In this document: positions 27,043-35,749 of the stretch, in pieces
Layout: the number at the start of each line of letters is the position of its first letter
Numbering within the stretch: position 1 is the stretch's first letter
Origin: UBA4744 sp963707435
GTDB taxonomy: Bacteria > Actinomycetota > Acidimicrobiia > Spongiisociales > UBA4744
DNA length: 64,000 nt
Assembly (NCBI GenBank): GCA_963707435.1
Contig: CAVPPF010000007.1
Span: 310,001 to 374,000 of the forward strand
Reading direction: 5' to 3'
Position numbers and translations under genes: made by a program
The notes under the pieces: generated by a model
What the model saw: only the letters and a program-made list of their open reading frames with translations
The model's database searches: none
What the model was told of the DNA's origin: nothing

Positions 27043-28599
27043 ATGGGAAAGCGCTCGGGAACCGACGGCATTCTCTTCACGGACCACTACCAGCTCACCA
27101 TGGCGCAGCTGTACTTCCGTCTCGGCATTCACGAGCAACCGGCCCAATTCGACCACTTCTTTCGCAGCTACCCCGACTACGGAAGGCATCAAGCCGGCTA
27201 CTGCATCAGTGCCGGTCTGGAGTGGCTGCTCGACTGGATGGAAACCGCCCGGTTCCGAGATGACGAGCTTGCGTACCTGCGCGGCCTGACCGGGTCGGCC
27301 GGCCGGCGGCTCTTCGACGACGACTTCCTCGCCTGGCTGGCCTCGTCCGGCTCGTTCGAAGGGATCAGCCTCGAGGCAATCCCGGAGGGAAGGGTCGTTC
27401 ACCCCAACATCCCCCTCACCGTGGTGCGCGGTCCGCTGGCGATGGCCCAGATCCTCGAGACCCCGCTGCTCAACCATCTCAACTACCAAACCCTCATCGC
27501 CACGAAAGCGTCGCGGGTGAGTGAAGCAGGACGGGGTCGCCCGGTGCTCGAGTTCGGCATGCGGCGCGCTCCCGACCGGGGAGCCAACGCAGGATCACGA
27601 GCCGCCTTGATCGGCGGCGCCGACTTCACCTCCAACGTCGGTGTTTCGCGATCGCTCGGTATCGCCTCAAAAGGAACCCACGCCCACAGCCTCGTCCAGG
27701 TCTTCATGGCGCGGGGCGAAGGCGAGCTGGCGGCCTTCCGGGCCTACGCCGAGCTGTATCCCGATGATTGCCTCTTGCTCGTCGACACCATCGACACCGT
27801 CGAGAGCGGTGTACCGAACGCCATCACCGTCTTTGAGGAGCTGCGACGGACCGGTCACGAACCGTTGGGGATCCGGCTGGACTCCGGAGATCTGGCCTAT
27901 CTGAGCATCCAGGCTGCCCAACGCCTCAACCAAGCGGGGTTTCCCGACGTCTCGATCGTTCTGTCATCCAACCTCGACGAACTCGCGATATGGCAGATCA
28001 TCTCGCAGATCGAAGATGAGGCACCCGGCTACGGGGTGGATCCGGCTCACCTGATCGGCCGCCTCACTTACGGGGTGGGCACCCGGTTGATCACGTCGCA
28101 AGGCGACTCCGCTTTGGACGGGGTCTACAAGCTCGTCGCCCTTCGCGAATCGGGTGCCTGGGTGCCGGTCCTGAAAGTGTCCGAGGCCCGCGCGAAGATC
28201 CCCAACCCGGGCAAGAAGGAGATGTGGCGCTTCTACGACCAGCGGGGAACGGCCACGGCCGACGTCCTCGGGATCGACGGCGAAAATCCCCTGGCCGCCG
28301 ACCGGGTGACACTTCACCATCCGACGGAGCACACCGCGCACCGCACACTCGAGCGCACGGCGATTGCCGAGATAGAGCCACTCCTCGTTGAAGTGCTGCG
28401 TGAAGGCGAGCTGGTGTATCCGATTCCGGACCTCGATGAAGTCAGGGGGTGGCGCCGGGCCGACCTGGATCGTCTCGACCCGGGAGTTCGCCGGCTGATC
28501 AACCCGCACGTGTACCACGTATCGCTGACAGAAGCGCTGTGGGATCTCAAAGTCGAGGCCGTCGAAGAGGCCCGCCGGCCCGGCCGACCCGGCGATTGA
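27043..28599 (+). CDS. pncB: Nicotinate phosphoribosyltransferase
   Basis: NAD salvage enzyme joining nicotinate and PRPP. The 518-residue protein begins with TDHYQLTMAQLYF, the family hallmark, followed by FDHFFRSYPDYGRHQAGY. It has VLEFGMRRAPD, GTHAHSLVQVFMA, LLVDTIDTVESGVPNA, IRLDSGDLAYLS and YGVGTRLITS. Start: ATG 27043, or TTG 27037, which has better spacing to GGAG (27027-27030); two residues differ. It lies about 80 bases ahead of a molybdenum-hydroxylase operon. That could matter if the hydroxylase acts on nicotinate, but the gap leaves the link open. Confidence 0.9.
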   Translation: MGKRSGTDGILFTDHYQLTMAQLYFRLGIHEQPAQFDHFFRSYPDYGRHQAGYCISAGLEWLLDWMETARFRDDELAYLRGLTGSAGRRLFDDDFLAWLASSGSFEGISLEAIPEGRVVHPNIPLTVVRGPLAMAQILETPLLNHLNYQTLIATKASRVSEAGRGRPVLEFGMRRAPDRGANAGSRAALIGGADFTSNVGVSRSLGIASKGTHAHSLVQVFMARGEGELAAFRAYAELYPDDCLLLVDTIDTVESGVPNAITVFEELRRTGHEPLGIRLDSGDLAYLSIQAAQRLNQAGFPDVSIVLSSNLDELAIWQIISQIEDEAPGYGVDPAHLIGRLTYGVGTRLITSQGDSALDGVYKLVALRESGAWVPVLKVSEARAKIPNPGKKEMWRFYDQRGTATADVLGIDGENPLAADRVTLHHPTEHTAHRTLERTAIAEIEPLLVEVLREGELVYPIPDLDEVRGWRRADLDRLDPGVRRLINPHVYHVSLTEALWDLKVEAVEEARRPGRPGD

Positions 28600-28682
28600 T
28601 CGGCGCCCTCCGGGACTATCCTGGAAGAAAGCGGTCGCCAATGCTTGGTCCGACCGTCGCCGTCGAGCATCGGGGTCGCATC

Positions 28683-29429
28683 ATGCAAACAGTCGTGGGA
28701 TACCACCGGCCGGAGAGCCTCGAGGAGGCCCTTTCCCTGCTTGGTCGGGGGAGTCCGGAATCCGTCATTTTGGCGGGTGGAACGTCGCTCAACGCCTCCC
28801 CGCCGGACCGGAACGTCGAGGTAGTCGACCTGCAGGGGATTGGATACAACAAGATCGCTGCCGAGGGCTCACTCGTGGAGATCGGGTCGATGGCCCGGCT
28901 GGCAGACCTGGCCACACACGAGGCGATTCCAGAGCTCCTGCGAGAGCTGGCCCGCCGCGAGGGACCCAACACGCTTCGCAATGCTGCCACCGTCGGCGGC
29001 ACGATCGCCACCGGGCATCCGGAAAGCGAGCTGGTGGCCGGATTCCTCGTGTATGAGGCCCGGGTGAACCTGGCCGCGGCGGGAGGGGTGATGAGCACCT
29101 CGACCCTCGAAGAACTGCTGGCCGACCGGGAGCTCCTCCAAGGCACCATTATCGTCTCGATTGTCATCGAATCCGGTGGACAAGCGGCGGCCGCCAGGAC
29201 CGGAAGGACTCCCTCGGATACCTCGATCGTCGCTGCGGTTGGAAGGCGCACCGGAAGCGGGATTCGTATGGCACTCACCGGTGTGGCTGCGACGCCGATA
29301 CTGATCGACCCCGGTGCAGGAGGCGACGTCGAGCCGCCGGGGGACTTTCGCGGGAGTCCCGCGTACCGCAGGCACCTGGCCGCCACCCTCACCGCACGGG
29401 TGATACAAGAACTGGGGGACCGGCCATGA
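28683..29429 (+). CDS. FAD-binding subunit of a molybdenum hydroxylase (YgfM-like)
   Basis: Middle electron-transfer subunit of a xanthine-dehydrogenase-family enzyme, 248 residues, FAD-binding PCMH type. It shows VILAGGTSLNASP, the first FAD loop, and NTLRNAATVGGTIATGHPES, the second (normally R N.AT.GGN). ATG 28683 opens the domain (MQTVVGYHRPESLEEAL); longer in-frame extensions have no homology. The stop overlaps the start of the fused Mo subunit (ATGA at 29426). The position before an XdhD-like gene matches ygfM-xdhD of E. coli. Confidence 0.83.
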   Translation: MQTVVGYHRPESLEEALSLLGRGSPESVILAGGTSLNASPPDRNVEVVDLQGIGYNKIAAEGSLVEIGSMARLADLATHEAIPELLRELARREGPNTLRNAATVGGTIATGHPESELVAGFLVYEARVNLAAAGGVMSTSTLEELLADRELLQGTIIVSIVIESGGQAAAARTGRTPSDTSIVAAVGRRTGSGIRMALTGVAATPILIDPGAGGDVEPPGDFRGSPAYRRHLAATLTARVIQELGDRP

Positions 29430-32350
29430 AGGTCACGCTCACCATCAACGGCGAGTTGCGGGAATTCGACTGTGAGCCCCGGGAAAGCCTGCGGCACGTG
29501 TTGCGGCGGGAGGGCTACTTCAGCGTCAGGTTCGGAGCAGAGACGGGGGAGACAGGAGCCGATGCGATCCTCCTCGACGGACGTCTCGTCTCGTCCGAGA
29601 TCATGCTCGCTGCTCAGGCCGACGGCCACGAGATCGACACGGTCGAGGGCCTCAGCCCCGGGCGCGGCCTGCATCCTATCCAGGAGGCTTTCATCACGGT
29701 CGGTGCCATTCAATCCGGCTATGCGACACCGGCCATGGTGCTCGCCGCCAAGGCCCTGCTCGATGCGAACCCCAGCCCCACCGAAGCGGAGATTCGGGAC
29801 GCTCTGACCGGCATCCTCGACCGGGAAACCGGCTATCTCCGGCCGGTCGAGGCGATCCTGCGGGCGGCCGCCGTCCTCCGGGGAGAAGGCGTCGAGACAT
29901 TCGAGCCCGTTATGGTGCGGCCCCTTGCCGACATCGACGGGGCGGCGGACTTCAGCTCCACCGAAGCACCCCTCGACCTCCCGCGGGCTGCACCGCGGGT
30001 TGTTCCGAGTCCGGAAGTGCCGGACACCCGGGTCGTGGGTAAACCTGAAGTAAAGGTTGATGCTTTGAAACTGGCGAAGGGCAACCCGGCTTTCGTCGAC
30101 GACATCGAGATGCGCGGGATGCTCTACGCCAAGATGCTGTGGAGCCCGCACGCCCACGCCCGGATCACGAAGATCGACGACACGAAAGCCCGGTCGCTGC
30201 CCGGTGTCCGGGCCGTCCTGCACCACGAAAACGTCGCCAGGGTCCGGTATGCATCGGGGGGTCAGAGTTACCCGAACCCGCTCCCGTACGACCAGGTGAG
30301 TTTCGACGACAAGGTCCGCTACGTGGGCGATCGCGTTGCGGTGGTCGCTGCGGATACGCTCGAGATCGCCGAGGAAGCCGTCGGGTTGATCGAGGTCGAG
30401 TATGAGGTGCTGCCGGCGATCTTCGACGAGCGCGAAGCCATGCTGGACGGGGCACCGGTGATCCACGACGAACCGGACATGGAGGGCGCGTACGATGCGT
30501 CTCGCAACATCGTTCACCATATTCGGGCCGATGTCGGCGACGTCGAGTCGGGATTTGCCGAGGCGGATCATGTCTTTGAGAAGACCTTCCGTGTCCATCA
30601 GGTCCAACCGGCCCCGATCGAACCACACATCGCCATCGCCTGGCTCGACAGCGACGAGCGTCTGATCGTCCGCACGTCGACGCAGGTGCCGTTCCACGTC
30701 CGGCGGATGCTGGCGCCACTCCTCGATATGCCCGTCCGGCGGATCAGGATCGTCAAACCCAGGATCGGCGGTGGGTTCGGCGTGAAGCAGGAGATGCTGA
30801 TCGAAGACATCGTGGGCCACCTGGCCCTGGTGACCGGCCGGCCGGTCCGCCTCGAGTTGACGCGCCACGAGGAGTTCGTGTCGAGTCGAACCCGACATCC
30901 CCAGACCATCAGGATGAGAACCGGAGTGAATGACGATGGGAGACTCGTCGCGCAGGAGATGCGGACGATCGGCAACACGGGTCCCTACGGCACCCACGGA
31001 CTCACCGTGCAAATGGTCAGCGGTCTGCGAGGTCTGAGCTCCTACAACTGCCCGAACAAACGGTTCGATTGCGATGTCGTGTACACCAACATTCCGGTAC
31101 CCGGGGCGTATCGCGGGTACGGAGCCCCGCAGGCGCTCTTCGCCCTTGAAGCACACATGGACGACATTGCGGCCAAGCTGGGCATGGATGTCCTCGAATT
31201 CAAACGAATGAACTGGACGAACGTCGGCGATCCGCTCGATGTCGCCGCGGAGCTGGGTGAGGGCGCTGCCGAGATGAAGTTCATTCCCGTGGTCACGTCC
31301 AGTGGAATGGAAGAGTGCGTTGCCCAGGGGCAGCGAGCGGTCGGATGGCACCGCCGGACCGACCTCGAGTGGCGACAGCCACCCGACCGGCCGCACATTC
31401 GCCGGGGACTTGGTTTCGCCATGTGCATGCACGGAAGTGCGATCTCCGGTCTCGACATGGGTGGAGCGAGCATCAAGATCAACGATGACGGATCCTTCAA
31501 TCTGCTCTTCGGTGCAACCGATCTCGGGACGGGCGCAGACACGATCCTGGCGCAGATTGCCGCCGAAGTACTCGGCACCCCGGTCGAAGACATCGTGGTC
31601 TACGCGGCGGATACCGACATGACGCCCTTCGATGTGGGCGCGTACGCGTCGAGCACCACGTACGTGTCCGGGATGGCCGTCAAGAAGGCCGCCGAAGAGG
31701 TGCGTCGCCAGATAGCGGAACGGGCCGCGCTCATGCTGGACGTCAACACGCCGGGTGATATCCGACTGCGCGACCGCCAGGCCTGGGCCCCCGACGGCCG
31801 GTCGGTGAGCCTCGCCGAGGTAGCCCTGCATTCGCTCCACCAGGACCAGCAGCACCAGATCATGGCCACGGCCTCCTACGTGGCGCCGGACTCACCGCCG
31901 CCCTACGCGGCCCAGTTCGCCGAGGTGGAGGTCGACATCGGCACCGGCCAGGTCACCGTGAACTCGCTGGTGATGGCGGTCGACTGCGGGGTGCCCATCA
32001 ATCCGGTGACCTCGGCCGGCCAGGTCGAGGGCGGCATGATCCAGGCGCTTGGATACGGGCACTGTGAAGAGATGGCCTACGACGAAGACGGCCGGATGGT
32101 CAACGCGCAGTTCGGGCCCTACAAGATCTACCGATCGGACGAGGTTCCCCATATCGAGGCGTATCTCGTGCAGACGATGGAGAAGAGCGGACCGTTCGGG
32201 GCCAAGGCCATCGCCGAGATTCCCAAGGACGGCGTAGCCCCGGCAGTTCGCAATGCGATCGCGAACGCAACCGGAGCCAGGATCGACAACATTCCGTTCA
32301 CTCCCGAACGCGTATGGGCCGCGCTCGCGCGCGTCCGAGTGAGGCCCTGA
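29426..32350 (+). CDS. xdhD: XdhD-like molybdenum hydroxylase with cysteine-free 2Fe-2S domain
   Basis: A 974-residue fusion of a 2Fe-2S-type domain (1-150) and a molybdopterin-binding domain (about 205-974). In the first domain the fold signatures remain but every ligand is replaced: GAETGETGADAILLDG for C.x4.C..C (A38, T43, D46, E58), QSGYATPAM (S97, A100) and LDRETGY (D132, E134). The Mo domain is intact: GDRVAVVAADT, KPRIGGGFGVKQE, PGAYRGYGAPQALFALE, TDLGTGADTI and the terminal GPFGAKAIAE with the catalytic Glu. The fusion, the Cys-free domain and the neighbours yqeB and yqeC match E. coli XdhD, a predicted selenium-dependent hydroxylase. Substrate unknown, perhaps a purine. Confidence 0.85.
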   Translation: MKVTLTINGELREFDCEPRESLRHVLRREGYFSVRFGAETGETGADAILLDGRLVSSEIMLAAQADGHEIDTVEGLSPGRGLHPIQEAFITVGAIQSGYATPAMVLAAKALLDANPSPTEAEIRDALTGILDRETGYLRPVEAILRAAAVLRGEGVETFEPVMVRPLADIDGAADFSSTEAPLDLPRAAPRVVPSPEVPDTRVVGKPEVKVDALKLAKGNPAFVDDIEMRGMLYAKMLWSPHAHARITKIDDTKARSLPGVRAVLHHENVARVRYASGGQSYPNPLPYDQVSFDDKVRYVGDRVAVVAADTLEIAEEAVGLIEVEYEVLPAIFDEREAMLDGAPVIHDEPDMEGAYDASRNIVHHIRADVGDVESGFAEADHVFEKTFRVHQVQPAPIEPHIAIAWLDSDERLIVRTSTQVPFHVRRMLAPLLDMPVRRIRIVKPRIGGGFGVKQEMLIEDIVGHLALVTGRPVRLELTRHEEFVSSRTRHPQTIRMRTGVNDDGRLVAQEMRTIGNTGPYGTHGLTVQMVSGLRGLSSYNCPNKRFDCDVVYTNIPVPGAYRGYGAPQALFALEAHMDDIAAKLGMDVLEFKRMNWTNVGDPLDVAAELGEGAAEMKFIPVVTSSGMEECVAQGQRAVGWHRRTDLEWRQPPDRPHIRRGLGFAMCMHGSAISGLDMGGASIKINDDGSFNLLFGATDLGTGADTILAQIAAEVLGTPVEDIVVYAADTDMTPFDVGAYASSTTYVSGMAVKKAAEEVRRQIAERAALMLDVNTPGDIRLRDRQAWAPDGRSVSLAEVALHSLHQDQQHQIMATASYVAPDSPPPYAAQFAEVEVDIGTGQVTVNSLVMAVDCGVPINPVTSAGQVEGGMIQALGYGHCEEMAYDEDGRMVNAQFGPYKIYRSDEVPHIEAYLVQTMEKSGPFGAKAIAEIPKDGVAPAVRNAIANATGARIDNIPFTPERVWAALARVRVRP

Positions 32351-33147
32351 TGCCCGGTCGGGATCGGCGGATCGTCTTCGAGCTGGCCGCGGCGGTCGAG
32401 GAAGGTCGTCCCGTCGTGCTCGCCACCGTGGTGGGCACCCGCCGATCCGCCCCCCGTCACAGCGGAGCCAAGATGCTGGTCTTCGAGGGCGGCGAGACGT
32501 CCGGAACGATCGGCGGAGGCGAGATGGAGGCGAGAGTCATCGCTGCCACGCGGGAGGCGCTTGGCGACGGGCGCTCGCAGCTGCTCGAATATGCTCTCAT
32601 CGATCCCCGGCGCGGTGACCCGGGAGTCTGCGGAGGCGAAGTCGAGATCTACCTGGAGCCCTATATGCCCAACCACACGGTCTACGTCGTTGGATGCGGC
32701 CACGTTGGCCGCGCAGTTCTCGATCTCGCTCGTTGGCTCGGGTATCGAACCGTCGCCATCGACGATCGCCCTGAGGCGGTCACCCCCGAGGCCCTGCCGG
32801 ATGTGGATGAACGGGTGCTGGGGACGCTGGCCGATGTCGACACACCCATCGCAGAGAACTCCTCGATCGTGCTCGTTACCAGGAACGTTGATCGGGATGT
32901 GGCGGTTCTGCCCGAAGCGCTGGCCAGCCCGGCTCGCTACATCGGCGTCATGGGAAGCACCACGCGGTGGAGAACGGTCGCCGCCCAACTGGCCGACGTC
33001 GGCGTGGCGGCCGGCGCCCTGGACCGGGTGCATACCCCGATCGGAATCGAGATGAACGCGGAGACGCTCGAAGAAATCGCCGTCTCGATCCTGTCGGAGA
33101 TCATCCGGGTCAACCGCTCTGCACCCTCCGCGCCGGAGCCGGCGTGA
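32350..33147 (+). CDS. xdhC: XdhC-type molybdenum cofactor insertion/sulfuration chaperone
   Basis: XdhC/CoxI family protein of 265 residues, which binds Moco and protects or sulfurates it before insertion into the apoenzyme. The N-terminal domain has VLATVVGTRRSAPRHSGAKM and GTIGGGEMEA. The Cys near GVCGGEVEIYLEP (GDPGVCGG) is the family's conserved Cys. The C-terminal Rossmann domain has VYVVGCGHVGRAVLDLA, ARYIGVMGSTTR and HTPIGIEMNAET. ATG 32350 shares a base with the TGA of the preceding gene. Only one XdhC serves two Mo enzymes in this island. Confidence 0.9.
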   Translation: MPGRDRRIVFELAAAVEEGRPVVLATVVGTRRSAPRHSGAKMLVFEGGETSGTIGGGEMEARVIAATREALGDGRSQLLEYALIDPRRGDPGVCGGEVEIYLEPYMPNHTVYVVGCGHVGRAVLDLARWLGYRTVAIDDRPEAVTPEALPDVDERVLGTLADVDTPIAENSSIVLVTRNVDRDVAVLPEALASPARYIGVMGSTTRWRTVAAQLADVGVAAGALDRVHTPIGIEMNAETLEEIAVSILSEIIRVNRSAPSAPEPA

Positions 33148-33956
33148 GCCTGTTCCCGCAACATACGGTGGTCGTGCGAGGTGGGGGCGACCTGGCCACG
33201 GGCGTCGTGGCGCGTTTGCACCGGGCCGGTTTCCCGCTCGTGGTTCTGGAGCTTGCGAATCCGTTGGCCATCCGGCGAACCGTTTCGGTGGCCCGTGCTG
33301 TACAGGAGGGATCGGCCGTCATTGAGGACCTGACCGCGGTGCGGGTCGACACACCCGCGGCAGCTCTCGAGGCGGCTGCGGCAGGATCGATTCCCGTGCT
33401 GGTGAGCGACCGGGTCCCACGCTTTCCGGAGGGCATCTCGGTCCTGGTCGACGCTCGCGTCGCCAAAGCCGTGCTCGACACGACGATCGATCAGGCGCCG
33501 ATGGTCGTGGCTCTGGGCCCGGGCTTCGAAGCCGGTGTCGATTGCCATGCGGTGATCGAAACTATGCGCGGCCATCGTCTCGGCAAGGTTCTTTGGTCCG
33601 GCTCCGCAGCACCGAATACCGGAGTCCCCGGCCGGGTCGGTGGAAAAACCGCCGAGCGCGTCGTGCGGTCGACCGGGTCCGGTTCCATCGTCTGGAGTGT
33701 GGGCATTGGTGATCTGGTTGCCAAAGGTCAAGCGATCGGAACGCTGGCCGGGGATCCCATCGTCGCCTCCCTCGACGGTGTCGTGCGCGGGCTCATCGAC
33801 GCCGGCCGAACGGCGGTGCCCGGCCTGAAGATCGCCGACATCGACCCGAGAGCCGATCCGGGTGCTTGCTTTGAGATCTCCGACAAGGCCCTGGCCGTCG
33901 GCGGCGGGGCCCTCGAGGCGATCCTCGTGTGGCTGAACGGGAACCGACCCGGGTGA
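33144..33956 (+). CDS. yqeB: YqeB, selenium-dependent molybdenum hydroxylase system protein (EF2563 family)
   Basis: 270-residue protein of the YqeB/EF2563 family, predicted by comparative genomics to help make the selenium-containing molybdenum cofactor. Signatures: VVVRGGGDLATGVVARLHRAG, VLELANPLAIRRTVSVARAV, VALGPGFEAGVDCHAVIET, and VGIGDLVAKGQAIGTLAG with the VRGLIDAG and VPGLKIADIDPR blocks. The GTG start overlaps the xdhC stop, and its stop overlaps the yqeC start. Genomes with this gene normally also carry selD; none is in the window. Confidence 0.88.
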   Translation: MSLFPQHTVVVRGGGDLATGVVARLHRAGFPLVVLELANPLAIRRTVSVARAVQEGSAVIEDLTAVRVDTPAAALEAAAAGSIPVLVSDRVPRFPEGISVLVDARVAKAVLDTTIDQAPMVVALGPGFEAGVDCHAVIETMRGHRLGKVLWSGSAAPNTGVPGRVGGKTAERVVRSTGSGSIVWSVGIGDLVAKGQAIGTLAGDPIVASLDGVVRGLIDAGRTAVPGLKIADIDPRADPGACFEISDKALAVGGGALEAILVWLNGNRPG

Positions 33957-34669
33957 TCGCCTCGCTTACCCGGTTGCTGGGCCTCACCGAAAGAGAACTG
34001 GTTGCGTTCACGGGCGCAGGGGGCAAGTCCACGCTGATGCTTCGCCTGGCAGTGGAGTTGGCGGGTTCCGGCCGGCATGTGCTGGTGACGACGACAACCA
34101 AGATGGGACGTGCTCAAATCGACGGACTTCCGGCCGTGTGCCGCAGCGAGGACCCGGCCGCCGTGGCTGCGCTGACCCGCTCTCACCTGCTGGTCGGGCT
34201 CGCCACCGGCGGTGATGACCACAAGGCCACAGGTCCATCCCCGGAGGCGGTCGATGCGCTCTTCACTACGGTTCCGGTCGACTACCTGCTCGTCGAAGCC
34301 GACGGGGCACGCGGCCTCTCCCTGAAGGCACCGGGCCCGCACGAACCGGTGGTACCGGAGGCGGCCACCACAGTGGTGCTCATGGTGGGGATCGATTCCG
34401 TCGGCGGGCGGATTGCCGACGTTGCCCATCGACCCGAGCAGGCGGCCGCCCTGACCGGGTTGAACCCAGGAGACGTGCTCGAGGTCCAGCACTTGGTGGC
34501 GGTGCTCACGCACTCCGGCGGTGGCCTGCAAGGGGTGCCGCCGCAGGCCCGCGTGGTCATCGCCATCACCAAAGTAGACACGGCCTCCCGGGTCCGGGTA
34601 GCGGAAGAGATCGCCGATCGGCTGACGGCGCATCGCCGAATCGAGCGTGTCGTGGTGGTACCCGCCTGA
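33953..34669 (+). CDS. yqeC: YqeC, selenium cofactor biosynthesis protein
   Basis: P-loop protein of about 238 residues. Walker A is GAGGKSTLM near residue 20, then VLVTTTTKMG, DYLLVEADGARGLSLKAP and a C-terminal VVIAITKVDT that looks like a GTPase-type NKxD variant (TKVD). This is the YqeC family that always travels with YqeB in the selenium-dependent molybdenum hydroxylase set. The GTG at 33953 overlaps the yqeB stop (GTGA). The biochemical reaction is unknown. Confidence 0.86.
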   Translation: MIASLTRLLGLTERELVAFTGAGGKSTLMLRLAVELAGSGRHVLVTTTTKMGRAQIDGLPAVCRSEDPAAVAALTRSHLLVGLATGGDDHKATGPSPEAVDALFTTVPVDYLLVEADGARGLSLKAPGPHEPVVPEAATTVVLMVGIDSVGGRIADVAHRPEQAAALTGLNPGDVLEVQHLVAVLTHSGGGLQGVPPQARVVIAITKVDTASRVRVAEEIADRLTAHRRIERVVVVPA

Positions 34670-34682
34670 GTAGGCTGCCCGC

Positions 34683-35678
34683 ATGCGAGCACAGGTGCTC
34701 AAACGACCTGGCCCGGTAGCAACCGGACCGCTCGAGATCTCCGAGGTGCCCGACCCGGAACCCGGACCCGGCGAGCTGCTGCTGTTGGTCGCTGCGTGTG
34801 GTGTCTGCCGAACGGACCTGCAGCTGTGCGAAGGCGATCTCGAAGCGCGGACGCTTCCGGTCGTTCCCGGGCATCAAGTTGTCGGCCGGGTGACCGCGCT
34901 CGGGGAGGGCGTCACCGGTTGGTCGATCGGCGACCGGGCCGGCGTCGGATGGCCGGCGTCTACGTGCGGGACGTGTGACTATTGCAGGCGCGGCCGTGAG
35001 AATCTGTGCACCAGCAGCCGGTTCACCGGCTGGGATCGGGACGGGGGGTACGCCACGCAGATGACCGTGCGCGCGGACTATGCGCTGGCGCTGCAGCAAG
35101 AGGCAAAAGCACTCGACGTCGCTCCGCTGCTGTGCGGCGGCATCATCGGCTACCGCGCGCTCAAAGTGTCGGGTATCGAGCCGGGGGGCCGACTGGGGCT
35201 CTTTGGTTTTGGCGCTTCAGCACTGCTGGCCATCCAGGTTGCGCTCCACTGGGGATGCGAGGTGTTCGTTGTTACGAGATCGGCCGGGGAACAGGCTCGT
35301 GCGCTCGAAATGGGAGCCGCCTGGGCAGGTGGTTACGACACAACGCCGCCGGTACCGCTCAGCGCAGCCGTTACGTTTGCGCCGGTCGGTTCGGTCTTGG
35401 TTTCGGCACTCACCGCTCTGGAGCGAGGCGGGATAGTCGCCGTGAACGCAATCCACCTCGATGAGGTGCCCCGGTTCCCCTACGAGAAACTGTGGTGGGA
35501 ACGCCAGATCAGGAGCGTGGCCAACTTCACCCGGGCCGACGCTCACGAGTTCATCGACCTGGCGGCCGAGCTTCCGATCCGGACGATGGTCGACCGCTAC
35601 CCGCTGTCCGCGGCCAACCAGGCCCTGGCGGACGTCAAGTTCGGGGCTGTCGACGGCGCCGCGGTCCTCGAGACCTGA
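34683..35678 (+). CDS. Zinc-dependent alcohol dehydrogenase (MDR family)
   Basis: 331-residue medium-chain dehydrogenase. Catalytic zinc ligands: CGVCRTDLQ (Cys) and GHQVVGRV (His). The structural zinc loop CGTCDYCRRGRENLC has all four cysteines. The nucleotide site is GLFGFGASALLAIQVA, a variant of GxGxxG. It is 13 bases after yqeC and 71 before the next FAD subunit, inside the Mo-hydroxylase island. It may be a passenger or act on the same substrate or product; the sequence does not decide. Confidence 0.86.
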   Translation: MRAQVLKRPGPVATGPLEISEVPDPEPGPGELLLLVAACGVCRTDLQLCEGDLEARTLPVVPGHQVVGRVTALGEGVTGWSIGDRAGVGWPASTCGTCDYCRRGRENLCTSSRFTGWDRDGGYATQMTVRADYALALQQEAKALDVAPLLCGGIIGYRALKVSGIEPGGRLGLFGFGASALLAIQVALHWGCEVFVVTRSAGEQARALEMGAAWAGGYDTTPPVPLSAAVTFAPVGSVLVSALTALERGGIVAVNAIHLDEVPRFPYEKLWWERQIRSVANFTRADAHEFIDLAAELPIRTMVDRYPLSAANQALADVKFGAVDGAAVLET

Positions 35679-35749
35679 AGAACCACTCCATTTGGGATCG
35701 GCAGGGGCTCGGTCCGGCTAGGTTGATGGGTGCCGAGGAAAGGTGCGCT

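Noticed and set aside
28616..31855. A 1,079-codon open frame on the minus strand
   Set aside because: It lies antisense to the FAD and XdhD-like genes, has no recognisable motif, and is the expected mirror of high-G+C codon use.
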